A stretch of DNA of 64,000 bases from Streptomyces galbus (GCF_005280195.1 NZ_SZPR01000008.1:675205-739204), one strand, 5' to 3'. Positions 1 through 12,592 are shown, counted from the stretch's first letter. The notes: generated by a model from the letters alone, not told the origin. Program-made: numbers and translations.

Positions 1-3095
<3,095 letters not shown>

Positions 3096-3116
3096 GGGAC
3101 CCCGCCGGGGGGTGGT

Positions 3117-3147
3117 GAGGGCCGTCGCCGTCATGGCGGCGGCCCTC
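3117..3147. terminator. Hairpin between convergent xlnA and monooxygenase genes
   Basis: Arms 3117-3129 and 3135-3147 pair over 13 bp with one G-U wobble and the loop GTCAT-like centre. It sits between the xlnA stop (3095) and the stop of the minus-strand gene (3160), so it can serve both. Confidence 0.65.
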
Positions 3148-3159
3148 GGCGTGCATCCG

Positions 3160-4335
3160 TCACCGAGGCGGGCCGGGAGGGGGCTGCCAGCCGAGGACCT
3201 CGTCGAGGGCCCTGGCCGTGGCCGCCCGCGGTGTGGCCCGCACGGCGAAGTTCCGGAGGGACACGGCCAACGGGTGGGACAGGCGGGCCAGTTCACCGAT
3301 CCGCCGGGAGCGGCGGCCGACGCGGACGGTGCGCCGGTGCCTGGCCCGGGTGTAGGCGGCGAGCGCGTCCGGTACGTCGGGGTGGCGCGCGAGGAGGTGG
3401 GCCAGGACCACCGCGTCCTCGACGGCCTGGCAGCCTCCCTGCCCGAGGTTGGGCGTCATCGCGTGGGCGGCGTCCCCGAGCAGGGCCACCCGCCCGGCGT
3501 GGAACCGGGGCAGGGGCGCGGCCAGTTCGTGGAAGTCGTGGTGGAGGATGCCGGCCGGTTCGGGGTGGCGCGGGTCGAGCCGGTCCAGCAGCGCGGGGAT
3601 CGGCTCGTGCCACGCGCCGAAGCGCCGGGTCAGTTCGGCGTGGTGGTCGGCCGGCCGCGCGGCGGGGCCGGTGACGGCGGTGGCGTAGACGTAGATCCGG
3701 CCGTCGACGAGGGGGACGATGCCGAACCGCTCGCCCCGGCCCCAGGTCTCGGCCGCCTCCTGGGGTGCCGTGCCGGCACCGGGCAGCACCGCCCGCCACC
3801 CGGCCTCCCCGGCGTGCCGCAGCCCCGGGTGCCGGGGGAAGAGCTGCGCCCGCAGCACGCTGCGCAGGCCGTCGGCCGCCACCAGGAGGTCGGCGCGCAG
3901 GTCGCCCGCCGTCGTCCGCACGGCCACCGGCCCCCCGGCGTCGTCGACACCGGTCACCGGGACGCCGAGGCGTACGGTGCCCGGCGGCAGGGCGGCGGCG
4001 AGGGCGTCGATCAGGACGGCGCGGTGCACGGCGCACGAGGAACGCCCGTAACGCGCCTGCAGGGCAGCGCCGTCGGCCCGGCTCAGCCAGGCACCGTCGG
4101 GCGTGCGCAGCCCGGCCGGACCGAGCGGAGCGCCCCCCGCCCACGCCCCGGTGCGCACGCCGATCGAGTCCAGGGCGCGCAGGGCGTTGGGGGCGAGCAC
4201 GATGCCGGCGCCGGCCCCGGTGAGCGCGGGGGCCCGCTCGCACACGGTCACGCGCCACCCATGACGGCTCAGGGCCACCGCCGCCGTCAGCCCCCCGATG
4301 CCGCCTCCGGCCACGACAACATGCCGAGCCCCCAT
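3160..4335 (-). CDS. FAD-dependent aromatic-type monooxygenase
   Basis: 391 residues, a usual length for single-component salicylate/6-hydroxynicotinate-type hydroxylases. N-terminal Rossmann motif GGGIGG (residues 10-15) binds the ADP part of FAD; the acidic end of beta-2 is VCERAP. The conserved second FAD motif reads LLGDAAHAMTPNLGQGG near residue 285. No membrane segment. Start ATG at 4335 immediately precedes the Rossmann strand (GARHVVVAGGG). It is divergent from a TetR regulator with two operator-like palindromes between them, so the likely arrangement is repression by that TetR and induction by the substrate or a related aromatic. The exact substrate cannot be read from sequence. Confidence 0.88.
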   Translation of the reverse strand: MGARHVVVAGGGIGGLTAAVALSRHGWRVTVCERAPALTGAGAGIVLAPNALRALDSIGVRTGAWAGGAPLGPAGLRTPDGAWLSRADGAALQARYGRSSCAVHRAVLIDALAAALPPGTVRLGVPVTGVDDAGGPVAVRTTAGDLRADLLVAADGLRSVLRAQLFPRHPGLRHAGEAGWRAVLPGAGTAPQEAAETWGRGERFGIVPLVDGRIYVYATAVTGPAARPADHHAELTRRFGAWHEPIPALLDRLDPRHPEPAGILHHDFHELAAPLPRFHAGRVALLGDAAHAMTPNLGQGGCQAVEDAVVLAHLLARHPDVPDALAAYTRARHRRTVRVGRRSRRIGELARLSHPLAVSLRNFAVRATPRAATARALDEVLGWQPPPGPPR

Positions 4336-4364
4336 GCCGACCGCCTCCCCGCACCACCCCGACC

Positions 4365-4408
4365 CTCTACAGATGTAGAGCGATGACCAGGACTCTACAC
4401 CTGTAGGG
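4365..4408. promoter_or_regulatory. Tandem TetR operator palindromes
   Basis: Two copies of CTCTACA-NN-TGTAGAG. The first (4365-4380) is perfect; the second (4393-4408) has one mismatch. Their starts are 28 bp apart. The second copy ends 8 nt before the GTG of the TetR gene and the first lies 30 nt upstream of the monooxygenase ATG, so binding would block both promoters. Confidence 0.8.
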
Positions 4409-4416
4409 TTCGGGAT

Positions 4417-5001
4417 GTGCCCCTCCCCGAGCGCCGAGAGCTGATCGCCGACACGGCCATCGACACCGTGGCCACCGCCGGACTGCGGGGTCTGACCCAT
4501 CGCGCGGTCGACGCCGCGGCGGGGTTGCCGGCCGGCAGCACGTCGTACTACTTCCGCACGCGCGGCGCCCTGATCGGCGCCTGCTACCTCCGCCTGGCCG
4601 AGCTGTCGGTCGCCGACGTGGACCGCTGGGAGGCGCGGCACGGGAGCCCGGACCCGGACTCCGCCGCACAGGCGCTGGCCGGGCTCCTGCACCACTGGCT
4701 GACGGCGGACCGCAACCGCCAACTGGCCCGCTTCGAGCTCAGCCTGGAGGCGACCCGCCGCCCCGAACTCCGCGCCGACCTGCACACCGCCGGCCTCACG
4801 GCACGCGCGAGGGCGGCGGCCCTGCTGGAGAGGCTCGGCGCGCCCCGCCCGGCGCAGGCGGCGGACCTGCTGGTCGCCTGGACCGACGGCCTGCTGTACG
4901 ACCGCCTGGCGGGCGCGACGGCGGCGACGCGCCCGGCGCCGGACATGAGCGAACTGACGTCCGCCGTCCGACGGATGCTGACGGCCGCGCTGTCCGCCTG
5001 A
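4417..5001 (+). CDS. TetR-family repressor of the adjacent monooxygenase
   Basis: 194 residues. The N-terminal helix-turn-helix is clear: ADTAIDTVATAGLRGLTHRAVDAAAGLPAGSTSYYFRTRGAL, with the typical SxxxYYxF recognition helix ending. The remaining all-helical part is the ligand-binding domain and resembles the TetR_C class with an RFELSLEA helix. GTG at 4417 gives the standard short N-terminus; an overlapping ATG at 4415 is out of frame. The second operator runs almost into the start codon, leaving little leader. Autorepression together with control of the divergent flavin monooxygenase is inferred from the palindromes. Confidence 0.88.
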   Translation: MPLPERRELIADTAIDTVATAGLRGLTHRAVDAAAGLPAGSTSYYFRTRGALIGACYLRLAELSVADVDRWEARHGSPDPDSAAQALAGLLHHWLTADRNRQLARFELSLEATRRPELRADLHTAGLTARARAAALLERLGAPRPAQAADLLVAWTDGLLYDRLAGATAATRPAPDMSELTSAVRRMLTAALSA

Positions 5002-5008
5002 CACGGGT

Positions 5009-5034
5009 GTGCCCCCGGTGGGGGCCGGGGGCAC
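5009..5034. terminator. Bidirectional hairpin between tetR and xlnC
   Basis: GTGCCCCCGG (5009-5018) pairs perfectly with CCGGGGGCAC (5025-5034) across a 6-nt loop. The flanking genes converge here (stops at 5001 and 5077). Confidence 0.75.
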
Positions 5035-5076
5035 GGGGGTCGTCCACCGGCCCGCGGGCGGGCCGGCCGCGGGAGG

Positions 5077-5802
5077 TCAGCCGCTGACCGTGATGGTCGA
5101 GCTGCCGCTGCTCTGGTAGCCCTCGGTGGCGAGGATCATGTAGTACTTGAACTGGCCCAGGTTCATGCCCGCGCGTGCCCAGGCGTCGAAGTGGTTGCCG
5201 GTGGTGATGGTGCCCGAGCCGCTGGTCACCTTCGTCTGCCGGACGCTCCAGTACTGGTTGAAGGTGCGGGTGCCCTCGACGGAGGGGGCGTTGTACCGCG
5301 TCGTCCGGTAGATGTCGTAGGTGCCACCGTCGCTGGAGACGGTGCCGTGGTACTCGCCGGTGGGCCGGAAGCTGCCCCAGTTGTCGACGATGTAGTACTC
5401 GACCAGCGGGTTGGACGTCCAGCCGTAGAGGGCGCCGTAGCCGTTGCCCGACGGGTTGAAGTAGCCGGTGTAGCGGACCGTCCGGCGCCCGCCGGTGTTC
5501 CAGCCCTTGCCCGCGACGAAGTTGCCGCAGTTGGTCCACCGGGTGCTGTAACTGCCGCCGCCGTTCAGCGTCATGGAGACGGAGCCGCCGCCGTCGGTCC
5601 AGAACGAGTAGTACAGGCCGTCGTAGCCGGTCTGGCTGGTGGTGATGGTGGTGGCGGCGTGAGCGGTGCCGGGCAGCAGCAGCCCCGACGCGGTGGCGAG
5701 CGCGACGGTGCCGGCACCCCCGAGGAAGCCTCGCCGGCTCAGGCTGCTGAAGGGAGCGGGGTTCTGCTGGTTCTGGTCCTGCGGCGTGCCGTCCTGACGC
5801 AT
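5077..5802 (-). CDS. xlnC: Tat-exported GH11 endo-1,4-beta-xylanase
   Basis: 241 residues. A long N-region and twin-arginine motif LSRRGFLGG (Arg 23-24), then a hydrophobic stretch ending GTAHA-A (about 49), indicate Tat export, as known for S. lividans XlnC. The mature part is a single GH11 jelly roll: [10 protein letters not shown], nucleophile Glu in PLVEYY (135) and acid/base Glu in [10 protein letters not shown] (227). No carbohydrate-binding domain, unlike the two other xylan enzymes in the window. ATG at 5802 is preceded by GGGAGG at 8-13 nt. Upstream, 216 bp away, is the palindrome also found before xlnA. Confidence 0.96.
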   Translation of the reverse strand: MRQDGTPQDQNQQNPAPFSSLSRRGFLGGAGTVALATASGLLLPGTAHAATTITTSQTGYDGLYYSFWTDGGGSVSMTLNGGGSYSTRWTNCGNFVAGKGWNTGGRRTVRYTGYFNPSGNGYGALYGWTSNPLVEYYIVDNWGSFRPTGEYHGTVSSDGGTYDIYRTTRYNAPSVEGTRTFNQYWSVRQTKVTSGSGTITTGNHFDAWARAGMNLGQFKYYMILATEGYQSSGSSTITVSG

Positions 5803-5865
5803 GCGTCCTCCCGATGAGTGGCTGTCGCTCGGTGCCACAGTTTTCGTAGAGCGCCATGCCCCCGT

Positions 5866-6028
5866 CAACACTTTCGACAACCTTTCGGAAACTGATTCAG
5901 GGAAAGACGGGGCACGGGTGACGGCATTTGTGCAGGTCAGGCGCCTTCTCGCATGGCTCTCGCCGCCTTCCGACTCACGGTGAGCGAGGGGCGCAACGCA
6001 AGTACGCCCGCTCGCTTCGAAAGTTTCG
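5866..6028 (-). promoter_or_regulatory. xlnC upstream region with xylan-regulon palindrome
   Basis: CGAAAGTTTCG at 6018-6028 is the reverse complement of the xlnA copy at 1547-1557. Closer to xlnC there are further TTTCG half-sites (5872-5876, 5883-5887, followed by GGAAAC at 5887-5892) at about one-turn spacing. The stretch 5803-6043 holds no gene. Confidence 0.65.
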
Positions 6029-6043
6029 ACACCCGTGCCTCGA

Positions 6044-7729
6044 TCAGGCGTCGATGATGACGGGGATGATGAGGGGTTTGCGGCGGTGGGTGCGGAACGC
6101 CCAGTTCGCCACGGCGCGGGCGATGAGTTGTTCGAGCTGACGCGCGTCCCCGACGCCTTCCTCGGCCGCTCCGGCCAGGGCCTTCTCGATGACGGGGACG
6201 ACCGGTTCGAACGTCGTGTCGTCGTGCACGAAGCCCCGGGCCAGGAAGTCCGGCGGCTCGGCCAGCGCGCCGGTGTCGGCGTCCACGATGGCCACCACGG
6301 TGACGACGCCCTCCTCGGCGAGGGTGAGGCGGTCCTTGAGGGACGCCTCGGTGGCGCCGCCGACTTCCATCCCGTCCACGTAGACGTTGCCGGCGGGAAC
6401 CTTGCCGGTGATGGACGCCCGTCCGTCGACGAGGTCGACGACGACGCCGTCCTCGGCGATGACGACCCGTTCGGGGTCGACGCCGGTACGGATGGCGAGG
6501 TCGGCGTTGGCCCGCAGGTGGCGCCATTCGCCATGGACGGGCATGACGTTGCGCGGCTTGACGATGTTGTAGCAGTAGACGAGTTCGCCGGCGCTGGCGT
6601 GCCCGGAGACGTGCACCTTGGCGTTGCCCTTGTGGACCACGTGGGCGCCCCACCGGGTGAGTCCGTTGATCACCCGGTAGATGGCGTTCTCGTTGCCGGG
6701 GATGAGCGAGCTGGCGAGCAGGACGGTGTCGCCCTTGCCGATGCGGATCACGTGGTCGCGGTTGGCCATCCGTGACAGCGCGGCCATGGGTTCGCCCTGG
6801 GAACCCGTGCACACCAGTGTGATCCTGTGGTCCGGGAGCTTCTCCAGCTCCTTCGTGCTCACGACCAGGCCGGAGGGAACCTTGAGGTAGCCCAGGTCAC
6901 GGGCGATGCCCATGTTGCGGACCATCGACCGGCCGACGAAGGCGACCTTGCGGCCGTGCTGGTGGGCGGCGTCCAGGATCTGCTGGATGCGGTGCACGTG
7001 GCTGGCGAAGCTGGAGACGATGACCCGGCGCGGGGCGGTCCGCATCACCTGCTCGATCGCCGGGTTCAACTCACGCTCGGAGGTGGTGAAGCCGGGCACT
7101 TCGGCGTTGGTGGAGTCGGTGAGGAACAGGTCCACGCCCTCCTCGCCGAGGCGGGCGAAGGCGCGCAGATCGGTGATGCGGTCGTCGAGGGGGAACTGGT
7201 CCATCTTGAAGTCCCCGGTGTGCAGCACCATCCCGGCCCGGGTGCGGATCGCGACCGCGAGGCTGTCCGGGATGGAATGGTTGACCGCCACGAACTCACA
7301 GTCGAAGGGCCCGAAGCCACGCCGGTCGCCCTCCCGCACCCGCACGGTGCGCGGCCGGATCCCGTGTTCCTTGAGCTTCGCCTCCAGGAACGCCAGCGTC
7401 AGCTTGGAGCCGACGACGGGAATGTCGGACCGCTCGCGCAGCAGGTAGGGCACACCGCCGATGTGGTCCTCGTGACCATGGGTGAGCACCACCGCCACGA
7501 TGTCGTCCAGCCGGTCCCGGATCGAGGTGAAGTCGGGCAGGATCACGTCGACGCCGGGCTGGGTCTCCTCGGGGAACAGCACGCCGCAGTCGACGATGAG
7601 CAGCTTGCCCGCGTGCTCGAAGACGGTCATGTTGCGGCCGATCTCACCGAGGCCGCCGAGGGCGACGACTCGCAGCCCTCCCTCGGGAAGGGGCGGGGCG
7701 GATTTCAGCTCGGGGTGCGGATGACTCAT
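6044..7729 (-). CDS. rnj: Ribonuclease J (metallo-beta-lactamase/beta-CASP nuclease), possibly a second copy
   Basis: 561 residues, the normal length. RNA 5'-exo/endonuclease. Metallo-beta-lactamase motif HGHEDHIGG and downstream HTGDFK and NHSIPDS metal-ligand blocks are intact; the beta-CASP domain follows ([17 protein letters not shown]), then CTGSQGEPM and [10 protein letters not shown] at 7729 (SHPHPELK start) matches the family N-terminus. From memory the principal Streptomyces rnj lies beside dapA; here the neighbours are a DEAD-box helicase upstream and xlnC downstream, and the C-terminal 100 residues look divergent, so a paralogue is possible. The helicase upstream suggests a shared RNA-turnover theme. 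Confidence 0.93.
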   Translation of the reverse strand: MSHPHPELKSAPPLPEGGLRVVALGGLGEIGRNMTVFEHAGKLLIVDCGVLFPEETQPGVDVILPDFTSIRDRLDDIVAVVLTHGHEDHIGGVPYLLRERSDIPVVGSKLTLAFLEAKLKEHGIRPRTVRVREGDRRGFGPFDCEFVAVNHSIPDSLAVAIRTRAGMVLHTGDFKMDQFPLDDRITDLRAFARLGEEGVDLFLTDSTNAEVPGFTTSERELNPAIEQVMRTAPRRVIVSSFASHVHRIQQILDAAHQHGRKVAFVGRSMVRNMGIARDLGYLKVPSGLVVSTKELEKLPDHRITLVCTGSQGEPMAALSRMANRDHVIRIGKGDTVLLASSLIPGNENAIYRVINGLTRWGAHVVHKGNAKVHVSGHASAGELVYCYNIVKPRNVMPVHGEWRHLRANADLAIRTGVDPERVVIAEDGVVVDLVDGRASITGKVPAGNVYVDGMEVGGATEASLKDRLTLAEEGVVTVVAIVDADTGALAEPPDFLARGFVHDDTTFEPVVPVIEKALAGAAEEGVGDARQLEQLIARAVANWAFRTHRRKPLIIPVIIDA

Positions 7730-7875
7730 ACCGTGACGGTACCCGGAGAGCGGGACAGGATGATCCATTGCCTCTGGGGTCCTGTCACCCGCCGGGCGCA
7801 CTGTGCCCTGTCCTGTGCGGCTGCCCGCCGCTCCCTGGGCTTGCCGGGCTCCCGCATCGAACGGTGACACCCATG

Positions 7876-9282
7876 TCAGGCAGGCAGCAGCCAGGCCGCC
7901 GTATCGGCGGACTGTCCGCGCAGGGGTGCGCGGCGGGCCGCCGGGACGTGGGTGCGCCGACCGCGTGCGGGGGTGCCGCGCTTCTTGGGGCGTTCGGCCA
8001 CCGGTGCGGTGATGACGACCGGGATGCCGGAGGGGGCCTGGGCGCCGGTGATGCGGCGCAGGGCTTCGTCGCCGGTGCGGACCTGGGTGGTCTGCGGGAC
8101 GATGCCGGCCGCCGCCATGAGCCGCGTCATGCCACGGCGCTGGCTCGGGGTGACCAGGGTGACGACGCTGCCGGACTCCCCCGCGCGGGCCGTACGGCCG
8201 CCGCGGTGGAGGTAGTCCTTGTGGTCGGTCGGCGGGTCGACGTTGACGACGAGGCCGAGGTTGTCGACATGGATGCCGCGTGCCGCGACGTTGGTGGCCA
8301 CCAGCACGTTGACGTGCCCGCTCTTGAACTGTGCCAGCGTGCGGGTGCGCTGCGGCTGCGACTTGCCTCCGTGCAGGGCGGCGGCCCGGACCCCGCTGTT
8401 CAGGAGGTGCTCGGTCAGGCGGTCGACGGCGTGCTTGGTGTCGAGGAACATGATCACGCGGCCGTCGCGGGCGGCGATCTGGGTGGTGGCCTCGTGCTTG
8501 TCGGCGCCGTGGACGTGCAGCACGTGGTGGTCCATCGTCGTGACCGCGCCGGCCGAGGGGTCGACGGAGTGTACGACGGGGTCGGTGAGGTAGCGGCGCA
8601 CGAGCAGGTCGACGTTGCGGTCGAGAGTGGCCGAGAACAGCATGCGCTGGCCCTCGGGCCGTACTTGGTCGAGCAACGCGGTGACCTGCGGCATGAAACC
8701 CATGTCGGCCATCTGGTCGGCCTCGTCGAGGACGGTCACGGACACCTGGTCCAGCTGGCAGTCGCCGCGCTCGACGAGGTCCTTGAGGCGCCCCGGCGTG
8801 GCGACGACGACCTCCGCGCCACCGCGCAGCGCGCTCGCCTGCCGGCCGATCGGCATCCCGCCCACCACCGTGGCCAGCCGCAGCTTCACGGAGCGGGCGT
8901 ACGGGGCCAGCGCGTCGGTGACCTGCTGCGCCAGCTCACGGGTGGGTACGAGGACCAGTCCCAGCGGCTGCCTGGGCTCGGCGCGCTGCCCGGCCGTGCG
9001 GGCCAGCAGCGCAAGACCGAAAGCGAGGGTTTTGCCGGAGCCGGTGCGGCCGCGGCCGAGGACGTCCCGGCCGGCGAGGCCGTTCGGCAGCGTCGCGGCC
9101 TGGATCGGGAAGGGGACGGTCACGCCGTGCGCCCCGAGTGCGGCCAGCAGTGCTCCGGGCATCTCGAGGTCGGCGAAGCCTTCCACGGCGGGAAGTGCGG
9201 GAGTGCTCGTTCCAGACGGGGCGAACTCGGTACAGCCGGTGCGGGAGCGGGCGGAGCGGTCGTTCGTGCGTGTGCGGTTCAT
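7876..9282 (-). CDS. DEAD-box ATP-dependent RNA helicase
   Basis: 468 residues. Q motif (VTVPFPIQAATLP), motif I GRGRTGSGKT, Ia PTRELAQQ, II DEAD (VLDEADQM), III SATL, then the second RecA lobe with V/VI (ATNVAARGIH, HRGGRTARAG). The C-terminal tail is short and basic (RPKKRGTPARGRRTH), useful for RNA binding; no DbpA-type domain. ATG 9282 follows GGAAGG at a good distance. It lies downstream of a cold-shock protein gene on the same strand, with the cold-shock terminator between them, which suggests a cold-response pair in which the helicase is expressed by read-through or its own promoter. Confidence 0.93.
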   Translation of the reverse strand: MNRTRTNDRSARSRTGCTEFAPSGTSTPALPAVEGFADLEMPGALLAALGAHGVTVPFPIQAATLPNGLAGRDVLGRGRTGSGKTLAFGLALLARTAGQRAEPRQPLGLVLVPTRELAQQVTDALAPYARSVKLRLATVVGGMPIGRQASALRGGAEVVVATPGRLKDLVERGDCQLDQVSVTVLDEADQMADMGFMPQVTALLDQVRPEGQRMLFSATLDRNVDLLVRRYLTDPVVHSVDPSAGAVTTMDHHVLHVHGADKHEATTQIAARDGRVIMFLDTKHAVDRLTEHLLNSGVRAAALHGGKSQPQRTRTLAQFKSGHVNVLVATNVAARGIHVDNLGLVVNVDPPTDHKDYLHRGGRTARAGESGSVVTLVTPSQRRGMTRLMAAAGIVPQTTQVRTGDEALRRITGAQAPSGIPVVITAPVAERPKKRGTPARGRRTHVPAARRAPLRGQSADTAAWLLPA

Positions 9283-9468
9283 GCGGGAGCCTTCCTCGAG
9301 ACGGCGCATATCAAGGAATTCCCGCAGCATCGAGCAGCGCGGAGAATCGCAAGAACAGGCCGATGACATGCGAAAGCGAATCCGGCCGACGGTGGAATCC
9401 GTGCAGGCGCGGACGTGCTGGAACTGAGCAGCGTCATGGGGACGCGATACTCGGGCGAAAACGCAAGC

Positions 9469-9506
9469 AGCTGGGGCCCGCACCCCGAAGGATGCGGGCC
9501 CCAGCT
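9469..9506 (-). terminator. Strong intrinsic hairpin after the cold-shock gene
   Basis: Perfect 14-bp arms AGCTGGGGCCCGCA (9469-9482) and TGCGGGCCCCAGCT (9493-9506), 10-nt loop, 18 bp past the cold-shock stop codon. Confidence 0.85.
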
Positions 9507-9524
9507 ACGGAATACGCGTGAGCG

Positions 9525-9728
9525 TCAGGCGAGAACGATGTTCTCGGCCGTCGGGCCCTTCTGGCCCTGCGCGATGTCGAAGGTCACCTTCTGGCCCTCG
9601 AGCAGCTCACGGAAGCCCTGGGCGGAGATGTTCGAGTAGTGGGCGAACACGTCGGCGCCGCCACCGTCCTGCTCGATGAAGCCGAAGCCCTTTTCCGCGT
9701 TGAACCACTTCACGGTGCCAGCAGCCAT
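9525..9728 (-). CDS. Cold-shock protein (single CSD, nucleic-acid chaperone)
   Basis: 67 residues, the classic CspA length. RNP1-like [15 protein letters not shown] and RNP2-like DVFAHYS motifs bind single-stranded RNA/DNA. The stop is followed by a perfect terminator. ATG 9728 has GGAG seven bases upstream. The leader 9729-9990 (262 nt) is AT-richer than its surroundings and holds no gene; long leaders are typical of cold-shock genes, but no specific cold-box was identified. Confidence 0.96.
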   Translation of the reverse strand: MAAGTVKWFNAEKGFGFIEQDGGGADVFAHYSNISAQGFRELLEGQKVTFDIAQGQKGPTAENIVLA

Positions 9729-9990
9729 GTCATTTCTCCTTCGGGGCAGTGCATCGACGCCCGCACTGTACGGACGCCGGGTTGCCGCGATGATCACCCA
9801 TCGGAGAAAAGCCCGATATTCAGGAACCACAACTGCAACTGAGACAGACAGTAGCACGCCTCAGCGGCCGAAGTTCGCCGACGCATTCCGCGCTGTTTAT
9901 GGCGGCAAAGAATCTGTCCGCCTGTTTCGCTCAAACCTCAGCTAGCGGGTACAGATATTGCCGCGCCGGCCACTGTCGGAGGAGGCGACG

Positions 9991-10179
9991 TCAGGCAGCC
10001 GCGCGGGAGGGGATCGTCGCCCAGCGGGCCAGGGTCTCCTGGGGGTCGTCCTCGGCGAGTTCGGCGAGGAGGGCCGGGGCGTCCGGGCCGGGGACTATGC
10101 GTACCGGGCTGCAGCCGCGGGTGATCATCACGGAGCCGTCGCGGCGCTCGTGGTAGCCGAAACTGGGGATGCGAGCCAT
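9991..10179 (-). CDS. Small protein of unknown function at the end of the antiporter operon
   Basis: 62 residues; not recognised. Sequence begins MARIPSFGYHERRDGSVMITRG, suggesting short antiparallel strands, and ends in an Ala/Glu-rich helix (LLAELAEDDPQETLARWA). No signal peptide or membrane segment; one Cys. The start is 2 nt after the antiporter stop codon, so the two are co-transcribed and probably translationally coupled. It is the last gene of the VioC-like/antiporter unit. Confidence 0.65.
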   Translation of the reverse strand: MARIPSFGYHERRDGSVMITRGCSPVRIVPGPDAPALLAELAEDDPQETLARWATIPSRAAA

Positions 10180-10181
10180 CG

Positions 10182-11474
10182 TCACTGTCCTTTCGACGGG
10201 GTGAGTGCGGGGACCGCGGGTGCGCGGGACGGTACGTGCGCCGCTTCGGTGCCGCGGCCGAACCAGGTGAGCAGGGGGCCCGCCATGGCGGTGGTGACCA
10301 GCGCCATCAGGACCATGACGGTGAACAGCTCGGGGCCGATCAGTCCGAGTTGGAGACCTATGCCGAGGATGACGATCTCCGTGAGGCCCCGGGTGTTCAT
10401 CAAGGTGCCGAACACCGCGGCCTCCCGCCAGCCGCTCCCGGTCAGCCGGGCCGGTACGGCCGCCCCCGCGAACTTGCCGGCCACGGCCACGACGAGGACG
10501 AGGCCGAGGACCTCGAAGCCGGAACGGCCGAGGCCGCCGATGTCCGTGGACAGGCCGGTGAGGGTGAAGAACGCGGGCAGCAGCAGGGCGGACGCCCGCT
10601 CCAGCGGCTGTGCGATCCGCTCCTCCAGCACGCTCTCGCCGCGCGGCATGACCAGGCCGAAGGCGAACGCCCCGAAGATGGCGTGCACGCCGATCCAGGA
10701 CGTCGCGTAGGAGGACAGGAGGACGCCGGAGACGATCAGGGCGAGGGGCGTGCTCCCGCTCCGCCAGGCGGCACAGTTGCGCAGCAGCCGGCGCAGGAGG
10801 GGCCGTACGACCAGGACCATCACGGCGCCGTAGGCCACGGTGCAGGCGATGACGGCGGCGAACCCGTCGGGGCCGCGGGCGCCCGCGAGGGCCACCACCA
10901 GGACCAGCACGCACCAGGCGACCACGTCGCCGGCCGCCGCGCAGGCCATGGCCAGCACTCCGACGTGGGTCCGGGTGAGGCCGCGGTCCCGGATGATGCG
11001 GGCGAGGACCGGGAACGCCGTGATCGAGAACGCGGTGCCCATGAAGAGCGCGAACATGCCGGTACCGACGCCCTCGGGAGCCTGGGAGTCGTGCAGGAGC
11101 GCGGCCGCCCCGCCGCCGAGGACGAACGGCACCGCCATGGCGAGGACGGCGATGGTGCCCACCGCCCGGCCCCGCCCGCGCAGTCTGCGCGGGTCGAGTT
11201 CCCAGCCCGCCAGGAACATGAAGAGGGCGAGCCCGAGCTGGGCCAGGACGGAGAGGGCCGGCCGGGCCTCGGCGGGGAAGAGGCGGGCGGGCAGGTTCCC
11301 CGGCAGCAGGCCGAGCAGGCTGGGGCCGAGCATCAGCCCGGCGGCGATCTCCACCACCACGGGGGGCTGCCGCAGTCGTCGTACGAGGGTGACGAGGGTG
11401 GCACCCACCGTCAGGATGATCGCCAGGTCGGCGAGGACGACCGCCTCCGGCGGCAGGGCGTTGTGCGCGGACAT
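10182..11474 (-). CDS. CPA2-family cation:proton antiporter
   Basis: 430 residues with about 12 hydrophobic segments from residue 12 to 405, typical of Na+/H+ or K+/H+ exchangers (PF00999), and no C-terminal RCK/TrkA-N domain. Recognisable blocks are LRQPPVVVEIAAGLMLGPSLLG and the LTEIVILGIGLQLGLI segment. ATG 11474 is 8 nt after the stop of the upstream oxygenase gene. Such exchangers are frequent in Streptomyces peptide clusters, where they may help export or ion homeostasis; the link here is by operon position only. Confidence 0.85.
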   Translation of the reverse strand: MSAHNALPPEAVVLADLAIILTVGATLVTLVRRLRQPPVVVEIAAGLMLGPSLLGLLPGNLPARLFPAEARPALSVLAQLGLALFMFLAGWELDPRRLRGRGRAVGTIAVLAMAVPFVLGGGAAALLHDSQAPEGVGTGMFALFMGTAFSITAFPVLARIIRDRGLTRTHVGVLAMACAAAGDVVAWCVLVLVVALAGARGPDGFAAVIACTVAYGAVMVLVVRPLLRRLLRNCAAWRSGSTPLALIVSGVLLSSYATSWIGVHAIFGAFAFGLVMPRGESVLEERIAQPLERASALLLPAFFTLTGLSTDIGGLGRSGFEVLGLVLVVAVAGKFAGAAVPARLTGSGWREAAVFGTLMNTRGLTEIVILGIGLQLGLIGPELFTVMVLMALVTTAMAGPLLTWFGRGTEAAHVPSRAPAVPALTPSKGQ

Positions 11475-11482
11475 CGGGCTCC

Positions 11483-12505
11483 TCAGATCACGACGCGGGC
11501 GGCGGCCGAGTCACGGGTGGCGCGCGACTTGCGCAGGTCACGCGTGACGATGGCCTTCTGCAGCCAGCGGTCGGTGCCGTCGTAGCGGGCGGTGAACGCC
11601 CTGCGGCCGTGGACGGCGAGGTAGTTGTCGACGACGAGCAGGGTGCCCGCGTCGACGACGACGTCCTGCTGGACCCGCTCCAGCTCCACGACCAGTTCCT
11701 TCAGGGCCTGTTCGGCGCCGTTGTCGCCCTCGACGCAGCGCATGAAGTACGGGTCGATGCGCAGATAGGGCGAGTCGGCGGCGCCGAAGAGCACGGCGAC
11801 CGGCTCGGGCGTCTCGCGCATGGCGCGCATCCGGGCGAGGCCGGGGTGGTCGGGCTCCTGGGCGGCGAGCTGCCGCAGGTGCTCGTCGTCGGGGAGGATG
11901 TGGAAGCGCGGCTCGAACAGCGTCCTGCGGTTCTCCTCCGATATCCGTACGTCCCGCACGGAGGAGAGCGTCGTCGGCACCCGGTCGTGGTTGCGGACCC
12001 CGAACAGGGCCAGGTAGTCGCAGCGGGCGGGGTGGAAGCCGTCCTCGGTGTGCCACTCCAGCAGGACGTCGCTGCCGTGGCCGCTCTGCTCGTTCTCGTC
12101 GCCGGCGATCGGCAGCACGTGGTGGATCATCCGGCCGGCCTGCAGGGTGGGCCAGCTGAACACCTCCCCCAGGCACTTGGCGATCAGCGCGAGGAAGAGC
12201 TGCTCCCGGTGCGAGCGGCCGGAGGCCGCGGCGGCGGCCCAGGTGCCGGGGGTCGGGCCCACCGCCTCGTCGTCGACGGGGAAGCCGCGGATCAGGAAGG
12301 CGGCAGCCGGGTCCTCGCGCCGGAAGTCCTCGAGGAAACGCCTCAGCCCGATCGGGACGCGCGGGATGAATTCCCAGGCCCGGTCGTGGAACTCGGATTC
12401 CCCAGGATCACAGCCGGCCTCCTGCATTTTGACGATCACCATCTCCAGGCGAACCGTCTCTTCGAAGGACAGGTCGTACGTCAGCACGCCAGGGTATTCG
12501 GACAC
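11483..12505 (-). CDS. VioC/AsnO-like Fe(II)/2-oxoglutarate amino-acid beta-hydroxylase
   Basis: 340 residues from GTG 12505 (AGAGG 9 nt upstream). Belongs to the clavaminate synthase-like family. Iron ligands are His152-Thr-Glu154 (EWHTEDGF) and His299 (LAVHGRRAF); Arg313 in DGTDRWLQ should hold 2-oxoglutarate. The block around HTEDGF...RCDYLALFGVRNHD and FHILPDDEHL is closest, in my reading, to VioC, the arginine 3-hydroxylase of viomycin. The likely substrate is a free or carrier-bound basic amino acid such as Arg; this is inference. It heads a three-gene unit and has, about 90-120 bp upstream, the sequence element also found before the threonine A-PCP gene, which ties it to the cluster. 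Confidence 0.85.
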   Translation of the reverse strand: MSEYPGVLTYDLSFEETVRLEMVIVKMQEAGCDPGESEFHDRAWEFIPRVPIGLRRFLEDFRREDPAAAFLIRGFPVDDEAVGPTPGTWAAAAASGRSHREQLFLALIAKCLGEVFSWPTLQAGRMIHHVLPIAGDENEQSGHGSDVLLEWHTEDGFHPARCDYLALFGVRNHDRVPTTLSSVRDVRISEENRRTLFEPRFHILPDDEHLRQLAAQEPDHPGLARMRAMRETPEPVAVLFGAADSPYLRIDPYFMRCVEGDNGAEQALKELVVELERVQQDVVVDAGTLLVVDNYLAVHGRRAFTARYDGTDRWLQKAIVTRDLRKSRATRDSAAARVVI

Positions 12506-12592
12506 GAAAGACGCCTCTCCGCAGAAGGGAAACGCAAGCGAACACCCGAACAATGTGCCAGGGCCCGGAACCCGTCTCAAGACGTTGTGTCC

